Below, one piece after another: positions 38,579 through 52,242 of a stretch of 64,000 nucleotides of DNA (position 1 is its first letter; each line of letters starts with the position of its first letter). The notes under the pieces were generated by a model that did not search any database, was not told where the DNA came from, and worked only from the letters and a program-made list of their open reading frames with translations. The stretch is from Siphonodentalium dalli (lineage: Eukaryota > Mollusca > Scaphopoda > Gadilida > Siphonodentaliidae). The stretch lies in assembly GCA_032622095.1 (NCBI GenBank), contig CP136066.1, positions 230,830,961 to 230,894,960 on the forward strand, read 5' to 3'. The translations under genes and the position numbers were made by a program.

Positions 38579-40198
38579 AGGAAAGAAAGGGCTAAATCAC
38601 AGAAAGGATGGTGTGTGTACCACGAAAACGAACATTACTCAAGAAAAGAAAGGGCTAAATCACAGAAAGGCTCGTGTGTGTACCACGAAAACGGACATTA
38701 CTCAAGGAAAGAAAGGGCTAAATCACAGAAAGGCTCGTGTGTGTACCACGAAAACGGACATTACTCAAGGAAAGCAAGGGTTAAATCACAGAAAGGCTGG
38801 TGTGTGTACCACGAAAACGGACATTACTCAAGGAAAGAAAGGGCTAAATCACAGAAAGGCTGGTGTGTGTACCACGGAAACGAACATTACTCAAGGAAAG
38901 AATGGTCTAAATCACAGAAAGTCTCGTGTGTGTACCACGAAAACGGACATTACTCAAGGAAAGAAAGGGCTAAATCACAGAAAGGCTCGTGTGTGTACCA
39001 CGAACACGGACATTACTCAAGGAAAGAAAGGGCTAAATCACAGAAAGGATGGTGTGTGTACCACGAAAACGGATATTACTCAAGGAAAGAAAGGGCTAAA
39101 TCACAGAAAGGCTGGTGTGTGTACCACGGAAACGAACATTACTCAAGGAAAGAATGGTCTAAATCACAGAAAGGCTCGTGTGTGTACCACGAAAACGGAC
39201 ATTACTCAAGGAAAGAAAGGGTTAATCACAGAAAGGCTGGTGTCAGTACCTTGAAAACGGACATTACTCAAGGAAAGAAAGGGCTAAATCACAGAAAGGA
39301 TGGTGTGTGTACCACGAAAACGGACATTACTCAAGGAAAGAAAGGGCTAAATCACAGAAAGGCTTGTGTGTGTACCACGAAAACGGACATTACTCAAGGA
39401 AAGAATGGTCTAAATCACAGAAAGGCTCGTGTGTGCACCACGAAAACGGACATTACTCAAGGAAAGAAAGGGCTAAATCACAGAAAGGCTGGTGTGTGTA
39501 CCACGAAAACGGACATTACTCAAGGAAAGAATGGTCTAAATCACAGAAAGGCTCGCGTGTGTGTACCACGAAAACGGACATTACTCAAGGAAAGAAAGGG
39601 CTAAATTACAGAAAGGCTCGTGTGTGTGTACCACGAAAACGGACATTACTCAAGGAAAGAAAGGGCTAAATTACAGAAAGGCTGGTGTGTGTGTACCACG
39701 AAAACGGACATTACTCAAGGAAAGAAAGGGCTAAATCACAGAAAGGCTCGTGTGTGTACCACGGAAACGGACATTACTCAAGGAAAGAAAGGGCTAAATC
39801 ACAGAAAGGCTCGTGTGTGTACCACGAAAACGGACATTACTCAAGGGAAGAAAGGGTTAAATCACAGAAAGGCTCGCGTGTGTACCACGGAAACGGACAT
39901 TACTCAAGGGAAGAAAGGGTTAAATCACAGAAAGGATGGTGCGTGTACCACGAAAACGAACATTACTCAAGAAAAGAAAGGGCTAAATCACAGAAAGGCT
40001 AGTGTCTGTGTACCACGAAAACGGACATTACTCAAGAAAAGAAAGGGTTAAATCACAGAAAGGCTGGTGTGTGTACCACGAAAACGGACATTACTCAAGC
40101 AAAGAAAGGGCTAAATCACAGAAAGCCTCGTGTCTGTGTACCACGAAAACGGACATTACTCAAGGAAATAAAGGGCTAAATCACAGAAAGACTCGTGT

Positions 40199-41084
40199 GT
40201 GTATTACGAAAACGGACATTACTCAAGGAATGAAAGGGCTAAATCAGAGAAAGGCTCGTGTGTGTACCACGAAAACGGACATTACTCAAGGAAAGAAAGA
40301 GTTAAATCACAGAAAGGCTGGTGTGTGTATCACGAAAGCGGACATTACTCAAGGAAAGAAAGGGCTAAATCACAGAAAGGCTCGTCTGTGTACCACGAAA
40401 ACGGACATTACTCAAGGAAAGAAAGAGTTAAATCACAGAAAGGCTCGTGTGTGTACCACGAAAACGGACATTACTCAAGGAAAGAAAGGGCTAAATCAGA
40501 GAAAGGCTCGTGTGTGTACCACGAAAACGGACATTACTCAAGCAAAGAAAGGGCTAAATCACAGAAAGCCTCGTGTCTGTGTACCACGAAAACGGACATT
40601 ACTCAAGGAAATAAAGGGCTAAATCACAGAAAGACTCGTGTGTGTATTACGAAAACGGACATTACTCAAGCAAAGAAAGGGCTAAATCACAGAAAGGCTC
40701 GTCTGTGTACCACGAAAACGGACATTACTCAAGGAAAGAAAGAGTTAAATCACAGAAAGGCTGGTGTGTGTATCACGAAAGCGGACATTACTCAAGGAAA
40801 GAAAGGGCTAAATCACAGAAAGGCTCGTCTGTGTACCACGAAAACGGACATTACTCAAGGAAAGAAAGAGTTAAATCACAGAAAGGCTCGTGTGTGTACC
40901 ACGAAAACGGACATTACTCAAGGAAAGAAAGGGCTAAATCAGAGAAAGGCTCGTGTGTGTACCACGAAAACGGACATTACTCAAGCAAAGAAAGGGCTAA
41001 ATCACAGAAAGGCTCGTGTCTGTGTACCACGAAAACGGACATTACTCAAGGAAATAAAGGGTTAAATCACAGAAAGACTCGTGT
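40199..41084. repeat. 443-bp seven-monomer doublet in family II
   Basis: Bases 40,199-40,641 and 40,642-41,084 repeat the order GTATTACG, GAGTTA, GTATCACGAAAGCGG, CGTCTGTGTACC, TCAGAGAAAGG, CAAGCAAAG and GTGTCTGTGTACC with GGAAATAAAGG. Equivalent doublets lie at 45,781-46,666 and 51,357-52,242. Within a doublet the first half has CAAGGAATGAAAGG and AAAGCCTCG where the second has CAAGCAAAG and AAAGGCTCG. Confidence 0.85.
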
Positions 41085-43295
41085 GTGTACCACGAAAACG
41101 GACATTACTCAAGGAAAGAAAGGGTTAAATCACAGAAAGGCTGGTGTGTGTACCACGAAAACGGACATTACTCAAGGAAAAAAAGGGCTAAATCACAGAA
41201 AGGCTGGTGTGTGTACCACGGAAACGAACATTACTCAAGGAAAGAATGGTCTAAATCACAGAAAGGCTCGTGTGTGTACCACGAAAACGGACATTACTCA
41301 AGGAAAGAAAGGGCTAAATCACAGAAAGGCTCGTGTGTGTACCACGAACACGGACATTACTCAAGGAAAGAAAGGGCTAAATCACAGAAAGGCTGGTGTG
41401 TGTACCACGAAAACGGACATTACTCAAGGAAAGAAAGGGTTAAATCACAGAAAGGCTGGTGTGTGTATACCACGAAAACGGACATTACTCAAGGAAAGAA
41501 AGGGTTAAATCACAGAAAGGCTCGTGTGTGTATACCACGAAAACGGACATTACTCAAGGAAAGAAAGGGTTAAATCACAGAAAGGCTTGTGTGTGTATAC
41601 CACGAAAACGGACATTACTCAAGGAAAGAAAGGGTTAAATCACAGAAAGGCTCGTGTGTGTACCACGAAAACGGACATTACTCAAGGAAAGAATGGGTTA
41701 AATCACAGAAAGGCTCGTGTGTGTACCACGAAAACGGACATTACTCAAGGAAAGAAAGGGCTAAATCACAGAAAGGATGGTGTGTGTACCACGAAAACGA
41801 ACATTACTCAAGAAAAGAAACGGCTAAATCACAGAAAGGCTCGCGTGTGTACCACGAAAACGGACATTATTCAAGGAAAGAAAGGGCTAAATCACAGAAA
41901 GGCTCGTGTGTGTACCATGAACACGGACATTACTCAAGGAAAGAAAGGGCTAAATCACAGAAAGGCTGGTGTGTGTACCACGAAAACGGACATTACTCAA
42001 GGAAAGAAAGGGCTAAATCACAGAAAGGCTGGTGAGTGTACCACGAAAGCAGACATTACTCAAGGAAAGAAAGGGCTAAATCACAGAAAGGCTCTTGTGT
42101 GGACCACGAAAACGGACATTACTCAAGCAAAGAAAGGGCTAAATCACAGAAAGGCTCGTCTGTGTACCACGAAAACGGACATTACTCAAGGAAAGAAAGA
42201 GTTAAATCACAGAAAGGCTGGTGTGTGTACCACGAAAGCGGACATTACTCAAGGAAAGAAAGGGCTAAATCACAGAAAGGCTCGTCTGTGTACCACGAAA
42301 ACGACCATTACTCAAGGAAAGAAAGAGTTAAATCACAGAAAGGCTCGTGTGTGTACCACGAAAACGGACATTACTCAAGGAAAGAAAGGGCTAAATCAGA
42401 GAAAGGCTCGTGTGTGTACCACGAAAGCGGACATTACTCAAGCAAAGAAAGGGCTAAATCACAGAAAGGCTCGTGTCTGTGTACCACGAAAACGGACATT
42501 ACTCAAGGAAATAAAGGGTTAAATCACAGAAAGACTCGTGTGTGTACCACGAAAACGGACATTACTCAAGGAAAGAAAGGGTTAAATCACAGAAAGACTC
42601 GTGTGTGTACCACGAAAACGGACATTACTCAAGGAAAGAAAGGGCTAAATCACAGAAAGGCTGGTGTGTGTACCACGGAAACGGACATTACTCAAGGAAA
42701 GAAAGGGCTAAATCACAGAAAGGCTGGTGTGTGTACCACGAAAACGGACATTACTCAAGGAAAGAATGGTCTAAATCACAGAAAGGATTGTGTGTGTACC
42801 ACGATAACGGACATTACTCAAGAAAAGAAAGGGTTAAATCACAGAAAGGATGGTGTGTGTACCACGAAAACGGACATTACTCAAGGAAAGAAAGGGTTAA
42901 ATCACAGAACGGCTGGTGTGTGCACCACGAAAACGGACATTACTCCCGGAAAGAAAGGGCTAAATCACAGAAAGGCTGGTGTGTGCACCACGAAAACGGA
43001 CATTACTCAAGGAAAGAAAGGGCTATATCACAGAAAGGCTGGTGTGTGTACCACGGAAACGGACATTACTCAAGGAAATAATGGTCTAAATCACAGAAAG
43101 GCTCGTGTGTGCACCACGAAAACGGACATTACTCAAGGAAAGAAAGGGCTAAATCACAGAAAGGCTGGTGTGTGTACCACGAAAACGGACATTACTCAAG
43201 GAAAGAATGGTCTAAATCACAGAAAGGCTCGCGTGTGTGTACCACGAAAACGGACATTACTCAAGGAAAGAAAGGGCTAAATTACAGAAAGGCTC

Positions 43296-45201
43296 GTGTG
43301 TGTGTACCACGAAAACGGACATTACTCAAGGAAAGAAAGGGCTAAATTACAGAAAGGCTGGTGTGTGTGTACCACGAAAACGGACATTACTCAAGGAAAG
43401 AAAGGGCTAAATCACAGAAAGGCTCGTGTGTGTACCACGGAAACGGACATTACTCAAGGAAAGAAAGGGCTAAATCACAGAAAGGCTCGTGTGTGTACCA
43501 CGAAAACGGACATTACTCAAGGGAAGAAAGGGCTAAATCACAGAAAGGCTGGTGTGTGTACCACGGAAACGGACATTACTCAAGGAAAGAAAGGGCTAAA
43601 TCACAGAAAGGCTGGTGTGTGTACCACGAAAACGGACATTACTCAAGGAAAGAATGGTCTAAATCACAGAAAGGATTGTGTGTGTACACCACGAAAACGG
43701 ACATTACTCAAGGAAAGAAAGGGCTAAATCACAGAAAGGCTCGTGTGTGTACCACGATAACGGACATTACTCAAGAAAAGAAAGGGTTAAATCACAGAAA
43801 GGATGGTGTGTGTACCACGAAAACGGACATTACTCAAGGAAAGAAAGGGTTAAATCACAGAACGGCTGGTGTGTGCACCACGAAAACGGACATTACTCCC
43901 GGAAAGAAAGGGCTAAATCACAGAAAGGCTGGTGTGTGCACCACGAAAACGGACATTACTCAAGGAAAGAAAGGGCTATATCACAGAAAGGCTGGTGTGT
44001 GTACCACGGAAACGGACATTACTCAAGGAAAGAATGGTCTAAATCACAGAAAGGCTCGTGTGTGCACCACGAAAACGGACATTACTCAAGGAAAGAAAGG
44101 GCTAAATCACAGAAAGGCTGGTGTGTGTACCACGAAAACGGACATTACTCAAGGAAAGAATGGTCTAAATCACAGAAAGGCTCGCGTGTGTGTACCACGA
44201 AAACGGACATTACTCAAGGAAAGAAAGGGCTAAATTACAGAAAGGCTCGTGTGTGTGTACCACGAAAACGAACATTACTCAAGGAAAGAAAGGGCTAAAT
44301 TACAGAAAGGCTGGTGTGTGTGTACCACGAAAACGGACATTACTCAAGGAAAGAAAGGGCTAAATCACAGAAAGGCTCGTGTGTGTACCACGGAAACGGA
44401 CATTACTCAAGGAAAGAAAGGGCTAAATCACAGAAAGGCTCGTGTGTGTACCACGAAAACGGACATTACTCAAGGGAAGAAAGGGCTAAATCACAGAAAG
44501 GCTGGTGTGTGTACCACGGAAACGGACATTACTCAAGGAAAGAAAGGGCTAAATCACAGAAAGGCTGGTGTGTGTACCACGAAAACGGACATTACTCAAG
44601 GAAAGAATGGTCTAAATCACAGAAAGGATTGTGTGTGTACACCACGAAAACGGACATTACTCAAGGAAAGAAAGGGCTAAATCACAGAAAGGCTCGTGTG
44701 TGTACCACGATAACGGACATTACTCAAGAAAAGAAAGGGTTAAATCACAGAAAGGATGGTGTGTGTACCACGAAAACGGACATTACTCAAGGAAAGAAAG
44801 GGTTAAATCACAGAACGGCTGGTGTGTGCACCACGAAAACGGACATTACTCCCGGAAAGAAAGGGCTAAATCACAGAAAGGCTGGTGTGTGCACCACGAA
44901 AACGGACATTACTCAAGGAAAGAAAGGGCTATATCACAGAAAGGCTGGTGTGTGTACCACGGAAACGGACATTACTCAAGGAAAGAATGGTCTAAATCAC
45001 AGAAAGGCTCGTGTGTGCACCACGAAAACGGACATTACTCAAGGAAAGAAAGGGCTAAATCACAGAAAGGCTGGTGTGTGTACCACGAAAACGGACATTA
45101 CTCAAGGAAAGAATGGTCTAAATCACAGAAAGGCTCGCGTGTGTGTACCACGAAAACGGACATTACTCAAGGAAAGAAAGGGCTAAATTACAGAAAGGCT
45201 C
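43296..45201. repeat. Tandem pair of 953-bp blocks
   Basis: Bases 43,296-44,248 and 44,249-45,201 have the same order, with the only landmark difference I see at ACGGACATT (43,321) versus ACGAACATT (44,270). Each block includes TTACAG, CCACGGAAACGG, CAAGGGAAG, TGGTCTA, GTACACCACG, GATAACGG, CAGAACGG, ATTACTCCCGG and GGGCTATATC. The start of a third block at 45,202 follows the copy 1 order instead. Confidence 0.85.
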
Positions 45202-45780
45202 GTGTGTGTGTACCACGAAAACGGACATTACTCAAGGAAAGAAAGGGCTAAATTACAGAAAGGCTGGTGTGTGTGTACCACGAAAACGGACATTACTCAA
45301 GGAAAGAAAGGGCTAAATCACAGAAAGGCTCGTGTGTGTACCACGGAAACGGACATTACTCAAGGAAAGAAAGGGCTAAATCACAGAAAGGCTCGTGTGT
45401 GTACCACGAAAACGGACATTACTCAAGGGAAGAAAGGGTTAAATCACAGAAAGGCTCGCGTGTGTACCACGGAAACGGACATTACTCAAGGGAAGAAAGG
45501 GTTAAATCACAGAAAGGATGGTGTGTGTACCACGAAAACGAACATTACTCAAGAAAAGAAAGGGCTAAATCACAGAAAGGCTAGTGTCTGTGTACCACGA
45601 AAACGGACATTACTCAAGAAAAGAAAGGGTTAAATCACAGAAAGGCTGGTGTGTGTACCACGAAAACGGACATTACTCAAGCAAAGAAAGGGCTAAATCA
45701 CAGAAAGCCTCGTGTCTGTGTACCACGAAAACGGACATTACTCAAGGAAATAAAGGGCTAAATCACAGAAAGACTCGTGT

Positions 45781-46666
45781 GTGTATTACGAAAACGGACA
45801 TTACTCAAGGAATGAAAGGGCTAAATCAGAGAAAGGCTCGTGTGTGTACCACGAAAACGGACATTACTCAAGGAAAGAAAGAGTTAAATCACAGAAAGGC
45901 TGGTGTGTGTATCACGAAAGCGGACATTACTCAAGGAAAGAAAGGGCTAAATCACAGAAAGGCTCGTCTGTGTACCACGAAAACGGACATTACTCAAGGA
46001 AAGAAAGAGTTAAATCACAGAAAGGCTCGTGTGTGTACCACGAAAACGGACATTACTCAAGGAAAGAAAGGGCTAAATCAGAGAAAGGCTCGTGTGTGTA
46101 CCACGAAAACGGACATTACTCAAGCAAAGAAAGGGCTAAATCACAGAAAGCCTCGTGTCTGTGTACCACGAAAACGGACATTACTCAAGGAAATAAAGGG
46201 CTAAATCACAGAAAGACTCGTGTGTGTATTACGAAAACGGACATTACTCAAGCAAAGAAAGGGCTAAATCACAGAAAGGCTCGTCTGTGTACCACGAAAA
46301 CGGACATTACTCAAGGAAAGAAAGAGTTAAATCACAGAAAGGCTGGTGTGTGTATCACGAAAGCGGACATTACTCAAGGAAAGAAAGGGCTAAATCACAG
46401 AAAGGCTCGTCTGTGTACCACGAAAACGGACATTACTCAAGGAAAGAAAGAGTTAAATCACAGAAAGGCTCGTGTGTGTACCACGAAAACGGACATTACT
46501 CAAGGAAAGAAAGGGCTAAATCAGAGAAAGGCTCGTGTGTGTACCACGAAAACGGACATTACTCAAGCAAAGAAAGGGCTAAATCACAGAAAGGCTCGTG
46601 TCTGTGTACCACGAAAACGGACATTACTCAAGGAAATAAAGGGTTAAATCACAGAAAGACTCGTGT
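45781..46666. repeat. 443-bp doublet in family II copy 2
   Basis: Same pair as 40,199-41,084, 5,582 bp downstream, with halves at 45,781-46,223 and 46,224-46,666. I see no difference in order or in the marker variants. Confidence 0.85.
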
Positions 46667-49388
46667 GTGTACCACGAAAACGGACATTACTCAAGGAAAG
46701 AAAGGGTTAAATCACAGAAAGGCTGGTGTGTGTACCACGAAAACGGACATTACTCAAGGAAAAAAAGGGCTAAATCACAGAAAGGCTGGTGTGTGTACCA
46801 CGGAAACGAACATTACTCAAGGAAAGAATGGTCTAAATCACAGAAAGGCTCGTGTGTGTACCACGAAAACGGACATTACTCAAGGAAAGAAAGGGCTAAA
46901 TCACAGAAAGGCTGGTGTGTGTACCACGAAAACGGACATTACTCAAGGAAAGAAAGGGTTAAATCACAGAAAGGCTGGTGTGTGTATACCACGAAAACGG
47001 ACATTACTCAAGGAAAGAAAGGGTTAAATCACAGAAAGGCTCGTGTGTGTATACCACGAAAACGGACATTACTCAAGGAAAGAAAGGGTTAAATCACAGA
47101 AAGGCTTGTGTGTGTATACCACGAAAACGGACATTACTCAAGGAAAGAAAGGGTTAAATCACAGAAAGGCTCGTGTGTGTACCACGAAAACGGACATTAC
47201 TCAAGGAAAGAATGGGTTAAATCACAGAAAGGCTCGTGTGTGTACCACGAAAACGGACATTACTCAAGGAAAGAAAGGGCTAAATCACAGAAAGGATGGT
47301 GTGTGTACCACGAAAACGAACATTACTCAAGAAAAGAAACGGCTAAATCACAGAAAGGCTCGCGTGTGTACCACGAAAACGGACATTATTCAAGGAAAGA
47401 AAGGGCTAAATCACAGAAAGGCTCGTGTGTGTACCATGAACACGGACATTACTCAAGGAAAGAAAGGGCTAAATCACAGAAAGGCTGGTGTGTGTACCAC
47501 GAAAACGGACATTACTCAAGGAAAGAAAGGGCTAAATCACAGAAAGGCTGGTGAGTGTACCACGAAAGCAGACATTACTCAAGGAAAGAAAGGGCTAAAT
47601 CACAGAAAGGCTCTTGTGTGGACCACGAAAACGGACATTACTCAAGCAAAGAAAGGGCTAAATCACAGAAAGGCTCGTCTGTGTACCACGAAAACGGACA
47701 TTACTCAAGGAAAGAAAGAGTTAAATCACAGAAAGGCTGGTGTGTGTACCACGAAAGCGGACATTACTCAAGGAAAGAAAGGGCTAAATCACAGAAAGGC
47801 TCGTCTGTGTACCACGAAAACGACCATTACTCAAGGAAAGAAAGAGTTAAATCACAGAAAGGCTCGTGTGTGTACCACGAAAACGGACATTACTCAAGGA
47901 AAGAAAGGGCTAAATCAGAGAAAGGCTCGTGTGTGTACCACGAAAGCGGACATTACTCAAGCAAAGAAAGGGCTAAATCACAGAAAGGCTCGTGTCTGTG
48001 TACCACGAAAACGGACATTACTCAAGGAAATAAAGGGTTAAATCACAGAAAGACTCGTGTGTGTACCACGAAAACGGACATTACTCAAGGAAAGAAAGGG
48101 TTAAATCACAGAAAGACTCGTGTGTGTACCACGAAAACGGACATTACTCAAGGAAAGACAGGGCTAAATCACAGAAAGGCTGGTGTGTGTACCACGGAAA
48201 CGGACATTACTCAAGGAAAGAAAGGGCTAAATCACAGAAAGGCTGGTGTGTGTACCACGAAAACGGACATTACTCAAGGAAAGAATGGTCTAAATCACAG
48301 AAAGGATTGTGTGTGTACACCACGAAAACGGACATTACTCAAGGAAAGAAAGGGCTAAATCACAGAAAGGCTCGTGTGTGTACCACGATAACGGACATTA
48401 CTCAAGAAAAGAAAGGGTTAAATCACAGAAAGGATGGTGTGTGTACCACGAAAACGGACATTACTCAAGGAAAGAAAGGGTTAAATCACAGAACGGCTGG
48501 TGTGTGCACCACGAAAACGGACATTACTCCCGGAAAGAAAGGGCTAAATCACAGAAAGGCTGGTGTGTGCACCACGAAAACGGACATTACTCAAGGAAAG
48601 AAAGGGCTATATCACAGAAAGGCTGGTGTGTGTACCACGGAAACGGACATTACTCAAGGAAAGAAAGGGTTAAATAACAGAAAAGCTCGATTGTGTAACC
48701 ACGATAACGGACATTACTCAAGAAAAGAAAGGGCTAAATCACAGAAAGGATGGTGTGTGTACCACGAAAACGGACATTACTCACGGAAAGAAAGGGTTAA
48801 ATCACAGAAAGGCTGGTGTGTGTACCACGAAAACGGAAATTACTCAAGGAAAGAAAGGGTTAAATCACAGAAAGGCTCGTGTGTGTATACCACGAAAACG
48901 GACATTACTCAAGGAAAGAAAGGGTTAAATCACAGAAAGGCTCGTGTGTGTATACCACGAAAACGGACATTACTCAAGGAAAGAAAGGGTTAAATCACAG
49001 AAATGCTCGTGTGTGTATACCACGAAAACGGACATTACTCAAGGAAAGAAAGGGTTAAATCACAGAAAGGCTCATGTGTGTACCACGAAAACGGACATTA
49101 CTCAAGGAAAGAATGGGCTAAATCACAGAAAGGCTGGTGTGTGTACCACGAAAACTGACATTACTCAAGGAAAGAAAGGGCTATGTCACAGAAAGGCTGG
49201 TGTGTGTACCACGAAAACGGACATTACTCAAGGAAAGAAAGGGCTAAATCACAGAAAGGCTGGTGTGTGTACCACGAAAACGGACATTACTCAAGGAAAT
49301 AAAGGGCTAAATCACAGAAAGGCTGGTGTGTGTACCACGAAAACGGACATTACTCAAGGAAAGAAAGGGCTAAATCACAGAAAGGCTC

Positions 49389-49736
49389 GTGTATATAACC
49401 ACGAAAACGGACATTACTCAAGGAAAGAAAGGGCTAAGTCACAGAAAGGCTCGTGTATGTAACCAAGAAAACGGACAGTACTCAAGGAAAGAAAGGGCTA
49501 TGTCACAGAAAGGATGGTGTGTATACCACGAAAACGGACATTACTCAAGGAATGAAAGGGCTAAATCACATAAAGGCTCGTGTGTGTACCACGAAAACGG
49601 ACTTTACTCAAGAAAAGAAAGAGTTAAATCACAGAAAGGCTCGTGTGTGTAACACGAAAACGGACATTACTCAAGGATAGAAAGGGTTAAATCACAGAAA
49701 GGCTCGTGTGTGTACCACGAAAACGGACATTACTCT
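49389..49736. repeat. T-module inside family II unit copy 3
   Basis: Identical in all checked variants to the T-module at 38,231-38,578, including GTATATAACC, ACCAAGAAAACGG and GGACTTTACTC. Confidence 0.85.
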
Positions 49737-51356
49737 AGGAAAGAAAGGGCTAAATCACAGAAAGGATGGTGTGTGTACCACGAAAACGAACATTACTCAA
49801 GAAAAGAAAGGGCTAAATCACAGAAAGGCTCGTGTGTGTACCACGAAAACGGACATTACTCAAGGAAAGAAAGGGCTAAATCACAGAAAGGCTCGTGTGT
49901 GTACCACGAAAACGGACATTACTCAAGGAAAGCAAGGGTTAAATCACAGAAAGGCTGGTGTGTGTACCACGAAAACGGACATTACTCAAGGAAAGAAAGG
50001 GCTAAATCACAGAAAGGCTGGTGTGTGTACCACGGAAACGAACATTACTCAAGGAAAGAATGGTCTAAATCACAGAAAGTCTCGTGTGTGTACCACGAAA
50101 ACGGACATTACTCAAGGAAAGAAAGGGCTAAATCACAGAAAGGCTCGTGTGTGTACCACGAACACGGACATTACTCAAGGAAAGAAAGGGCTAAATCACA
50201 GAAAGGATGGTGTGTGTACCACGAAAACGGACATTACTCAAGGAAAGAAAGGGCTAAATCACAGAAAGGCTGGTGTGTGTACCACGGAAACGAACATTAC
50301 TCAAGGAAAGAATGGTCTAAATCACAGAAAGGCTCGTGTGTGTACCACGAAAACGGACATTACTCAAGGAAAGAAAGGGTTAATCACAGAAAGGCTGGTG
50401 CCAGTACCTTGAAAACGGACATTACTCAAGGAAAGAAAGGGCTAAATCACAGAAAGGATGGTGTGTGTACCACGAAAACGGACATTACTCAAGGAAAGAA
50501 AGGGCTAAATCACAGAAAGGCTTGTGTGTGTACCACGAAAACGGACATTACTCAAGGAAAGAATGGTCTAAATCACAGAAAGGCTCGTGTGTGCACCACG
50601 AAAACGGACATTACTCAAGGAAAGAAAGGGCTAAATCACAGAAAGGCTGGTGTGTGTACCACGAAAACGGACATTACTCAAGGAAAGAATGGTCTAAATC
50701 ACAGAAAGGCTCGCGTGTGTGTACCACGAAAACGGACATTACTCAAGGAAAGAAAGGGCTAAATTACAGAAAGGCTCGTGTGTGTGTACCACGAAAACGG
50801 ACATTACTCAAGGAAAGAAAGGGCTAAATTACAGAAAGGCTGGTGTGTGTGTACCACGAAAACGGACATTACTCAAGGAAAGAAAGGGCTAAATCACAGA
50901 AAGGCTCGTGTGTGTACCACGGAAACGGACATTACTCAAGGAAAGAAAGGGCTAAATCACAGAAAGGCTCGTGTGTGTACCACGAAAACGGACATTACTC
51001 AAGGGAAGAAAGGGTTAAATCACAGAAAGGCTCGCGTGTGTACCACGGAAACGGACATTACTCAAGGGAAGAAAGGGTTAAATCACAGAAAGGATGGTGT
51101 GTGTACCACGAAAACGAACATTACTCAAGAAAAGAAAGGGCTAAATCACAGAAAGGCTAGTGTCTGTGTACCACGAAAACGGACATTACTCAAGAAAAGA
51201 AAGGGTTAAATCACAGAAAGGCTGGTGTGTGTACCACGAAAACGGACATTACTCAAGCAAAGAAAGGGCTAAATCACAGAAAGCCTCGTGTCTGTGTACC
51301 ACGAAAACGGACATTACTCAAGGAAATAAAGGGCTAAATCACAGAAAGACTCGTGT

Positions 51357-52242
51357 GTGTATTACGAAAACGGACATTACTCAAGGAATGAAAGGGCTAA
51401 ATCAGAGAAAGGCTCGTGTGTGTACCACGAAAACGGACATTACTCAAGGAAAGAAAGAGTTAAATCACAGAAAGGCTGGTGTGTGTATCACGAAAGCGGA
51501 CATTACTCAAGGAAAGAAAGGGCTAAATCACAGAAAGGCTCGTCTGTGTACCACGAAAACGGACATTACTCAAGGAAAGAAAGAGTTAAATCACAGAAAG
51601 GCTCGTGTGTGTACCACGAAAACGGACATTACTCAAGGAAAGAAAGGGCTAAATCAGAGAAAGGCTCGTGTGTGTACCACGAAAACGGACATTACTCAAG
51701 CAAAGAAAGGGCTAAATCACAGAAAGCCTCGTGTCTGTGTACCACGAAAACGGACATTACTCAAGGAAATAAAGGGCTAAATCACAGAAAGACTCGTGTG
51801 TGTATTACGAAAACGGACATTACTCAAGCAAAGAAAGGGCTAAATCACAGAAAGGCTCGTCTGTGTACCACGAAAACGGACATTACTCAAGGAAAGAAAG
51901 AGTTAAATCACAGAAAGGCTGGTGTGTGTATCACGAAAGCGGACATTACTCAAGGAAAGAAAGGGCTAAATCACAGAAAGGCTCGTCTGTGTACCACGAA
52001 AACGGACATTACTCAAGGAAAGAAAGAGTTAAATCACAGAAAGGCTCGTGTGTGTACCACGAAAACGGACATTACTCAAGGAAAGAAAGGGCTAAATCAG
52101 AGAAAGGCTCGTGTGTGTACCACGAAAACGGACATTACTCAAGCAAAGAAAGGGCTAAATCACAGAAAGGCTCGTGTCTGTGTACCACGAAAACGGACAT
52201 TACTCAAGGAAATAAAGGGTTAAATCACAGAAAGACTCGTGT
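51357..52242. repeat. 443-bp doublet in family II copy 3
   Basis: Halves at 51,357-51,799 and 51,800-52,242 repeat the doublet of copies 1 and 2. AATAAA hexamers fall at 51,325, 51,768 and 52,211, again 443 bp apart. Confidence 0.85.

Larger units (their letters stand above)
36055..41693. repeat. Family II higher-order unit, copy 1 (5,639 bp)
   Basis: The unit is keyed by CTGGTGAGTGTACCACGAAAG at 36,391 and recurs from 41,694 and 47,213. It contains CAAGCAAAG and TCAGAGAAAGG monomers, GGATTGTGTGTGTACACCACG near 37,147, CAGAACGGCTGG near 37,332, ATTACTCCCGG near 37,366, GGGCTATATCACAG near 37,446, a T-module at 38,231-38,578, a one-base-short GGGTTAATCAC monomer near 39,220 with GTACCTTGAAAACGG beside it, TTACAG monomers, and a 443-bp doublet. 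Length and order are identical to copy 3. Confidence 0.85.
41694..47212. repeat. Family II higher-order unit, copy 2 (5,519 bp, divergent middle)
   Basis: Matches copy 1 at 5,639-bp spacing up to about 43,077, apart from loss of one 65-bp monomer near 42,795. It then replaces the T-module-bearing middle (copy 1 about 37,503-39,420) with two 953-bp blocks. It rejoins copy 1 near 45,000 at 5,582-bp spacing, and later loses one further monomer near 46,880 (the CACGAACACGG copy). Confidence 0.85.

Noticed and set aside
39215-39260. GGGTTAATCAC with GTACCTTGAAAACGG as the edge of an inserted element
   Set aside because: It is a one-base deletion and a few substitutions within normal-length monomers, and it recurs at 50,373-50,418 as part of the copied unit. 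No foreign bases or target-site duplication are present.
42036-43280. Longest open reading frame (414 codons) and the many others of 60-376 codons on the plus strand
   Set aside because: They are the satellite read in one of two stop-free frames. Each begins and ends where a 61-, 64- or 65-bp monomer shifts frame or a nonsense change occurs. Overlapping frames are equally open, and there is no non-repeat domain, splice structure or upstream signal.
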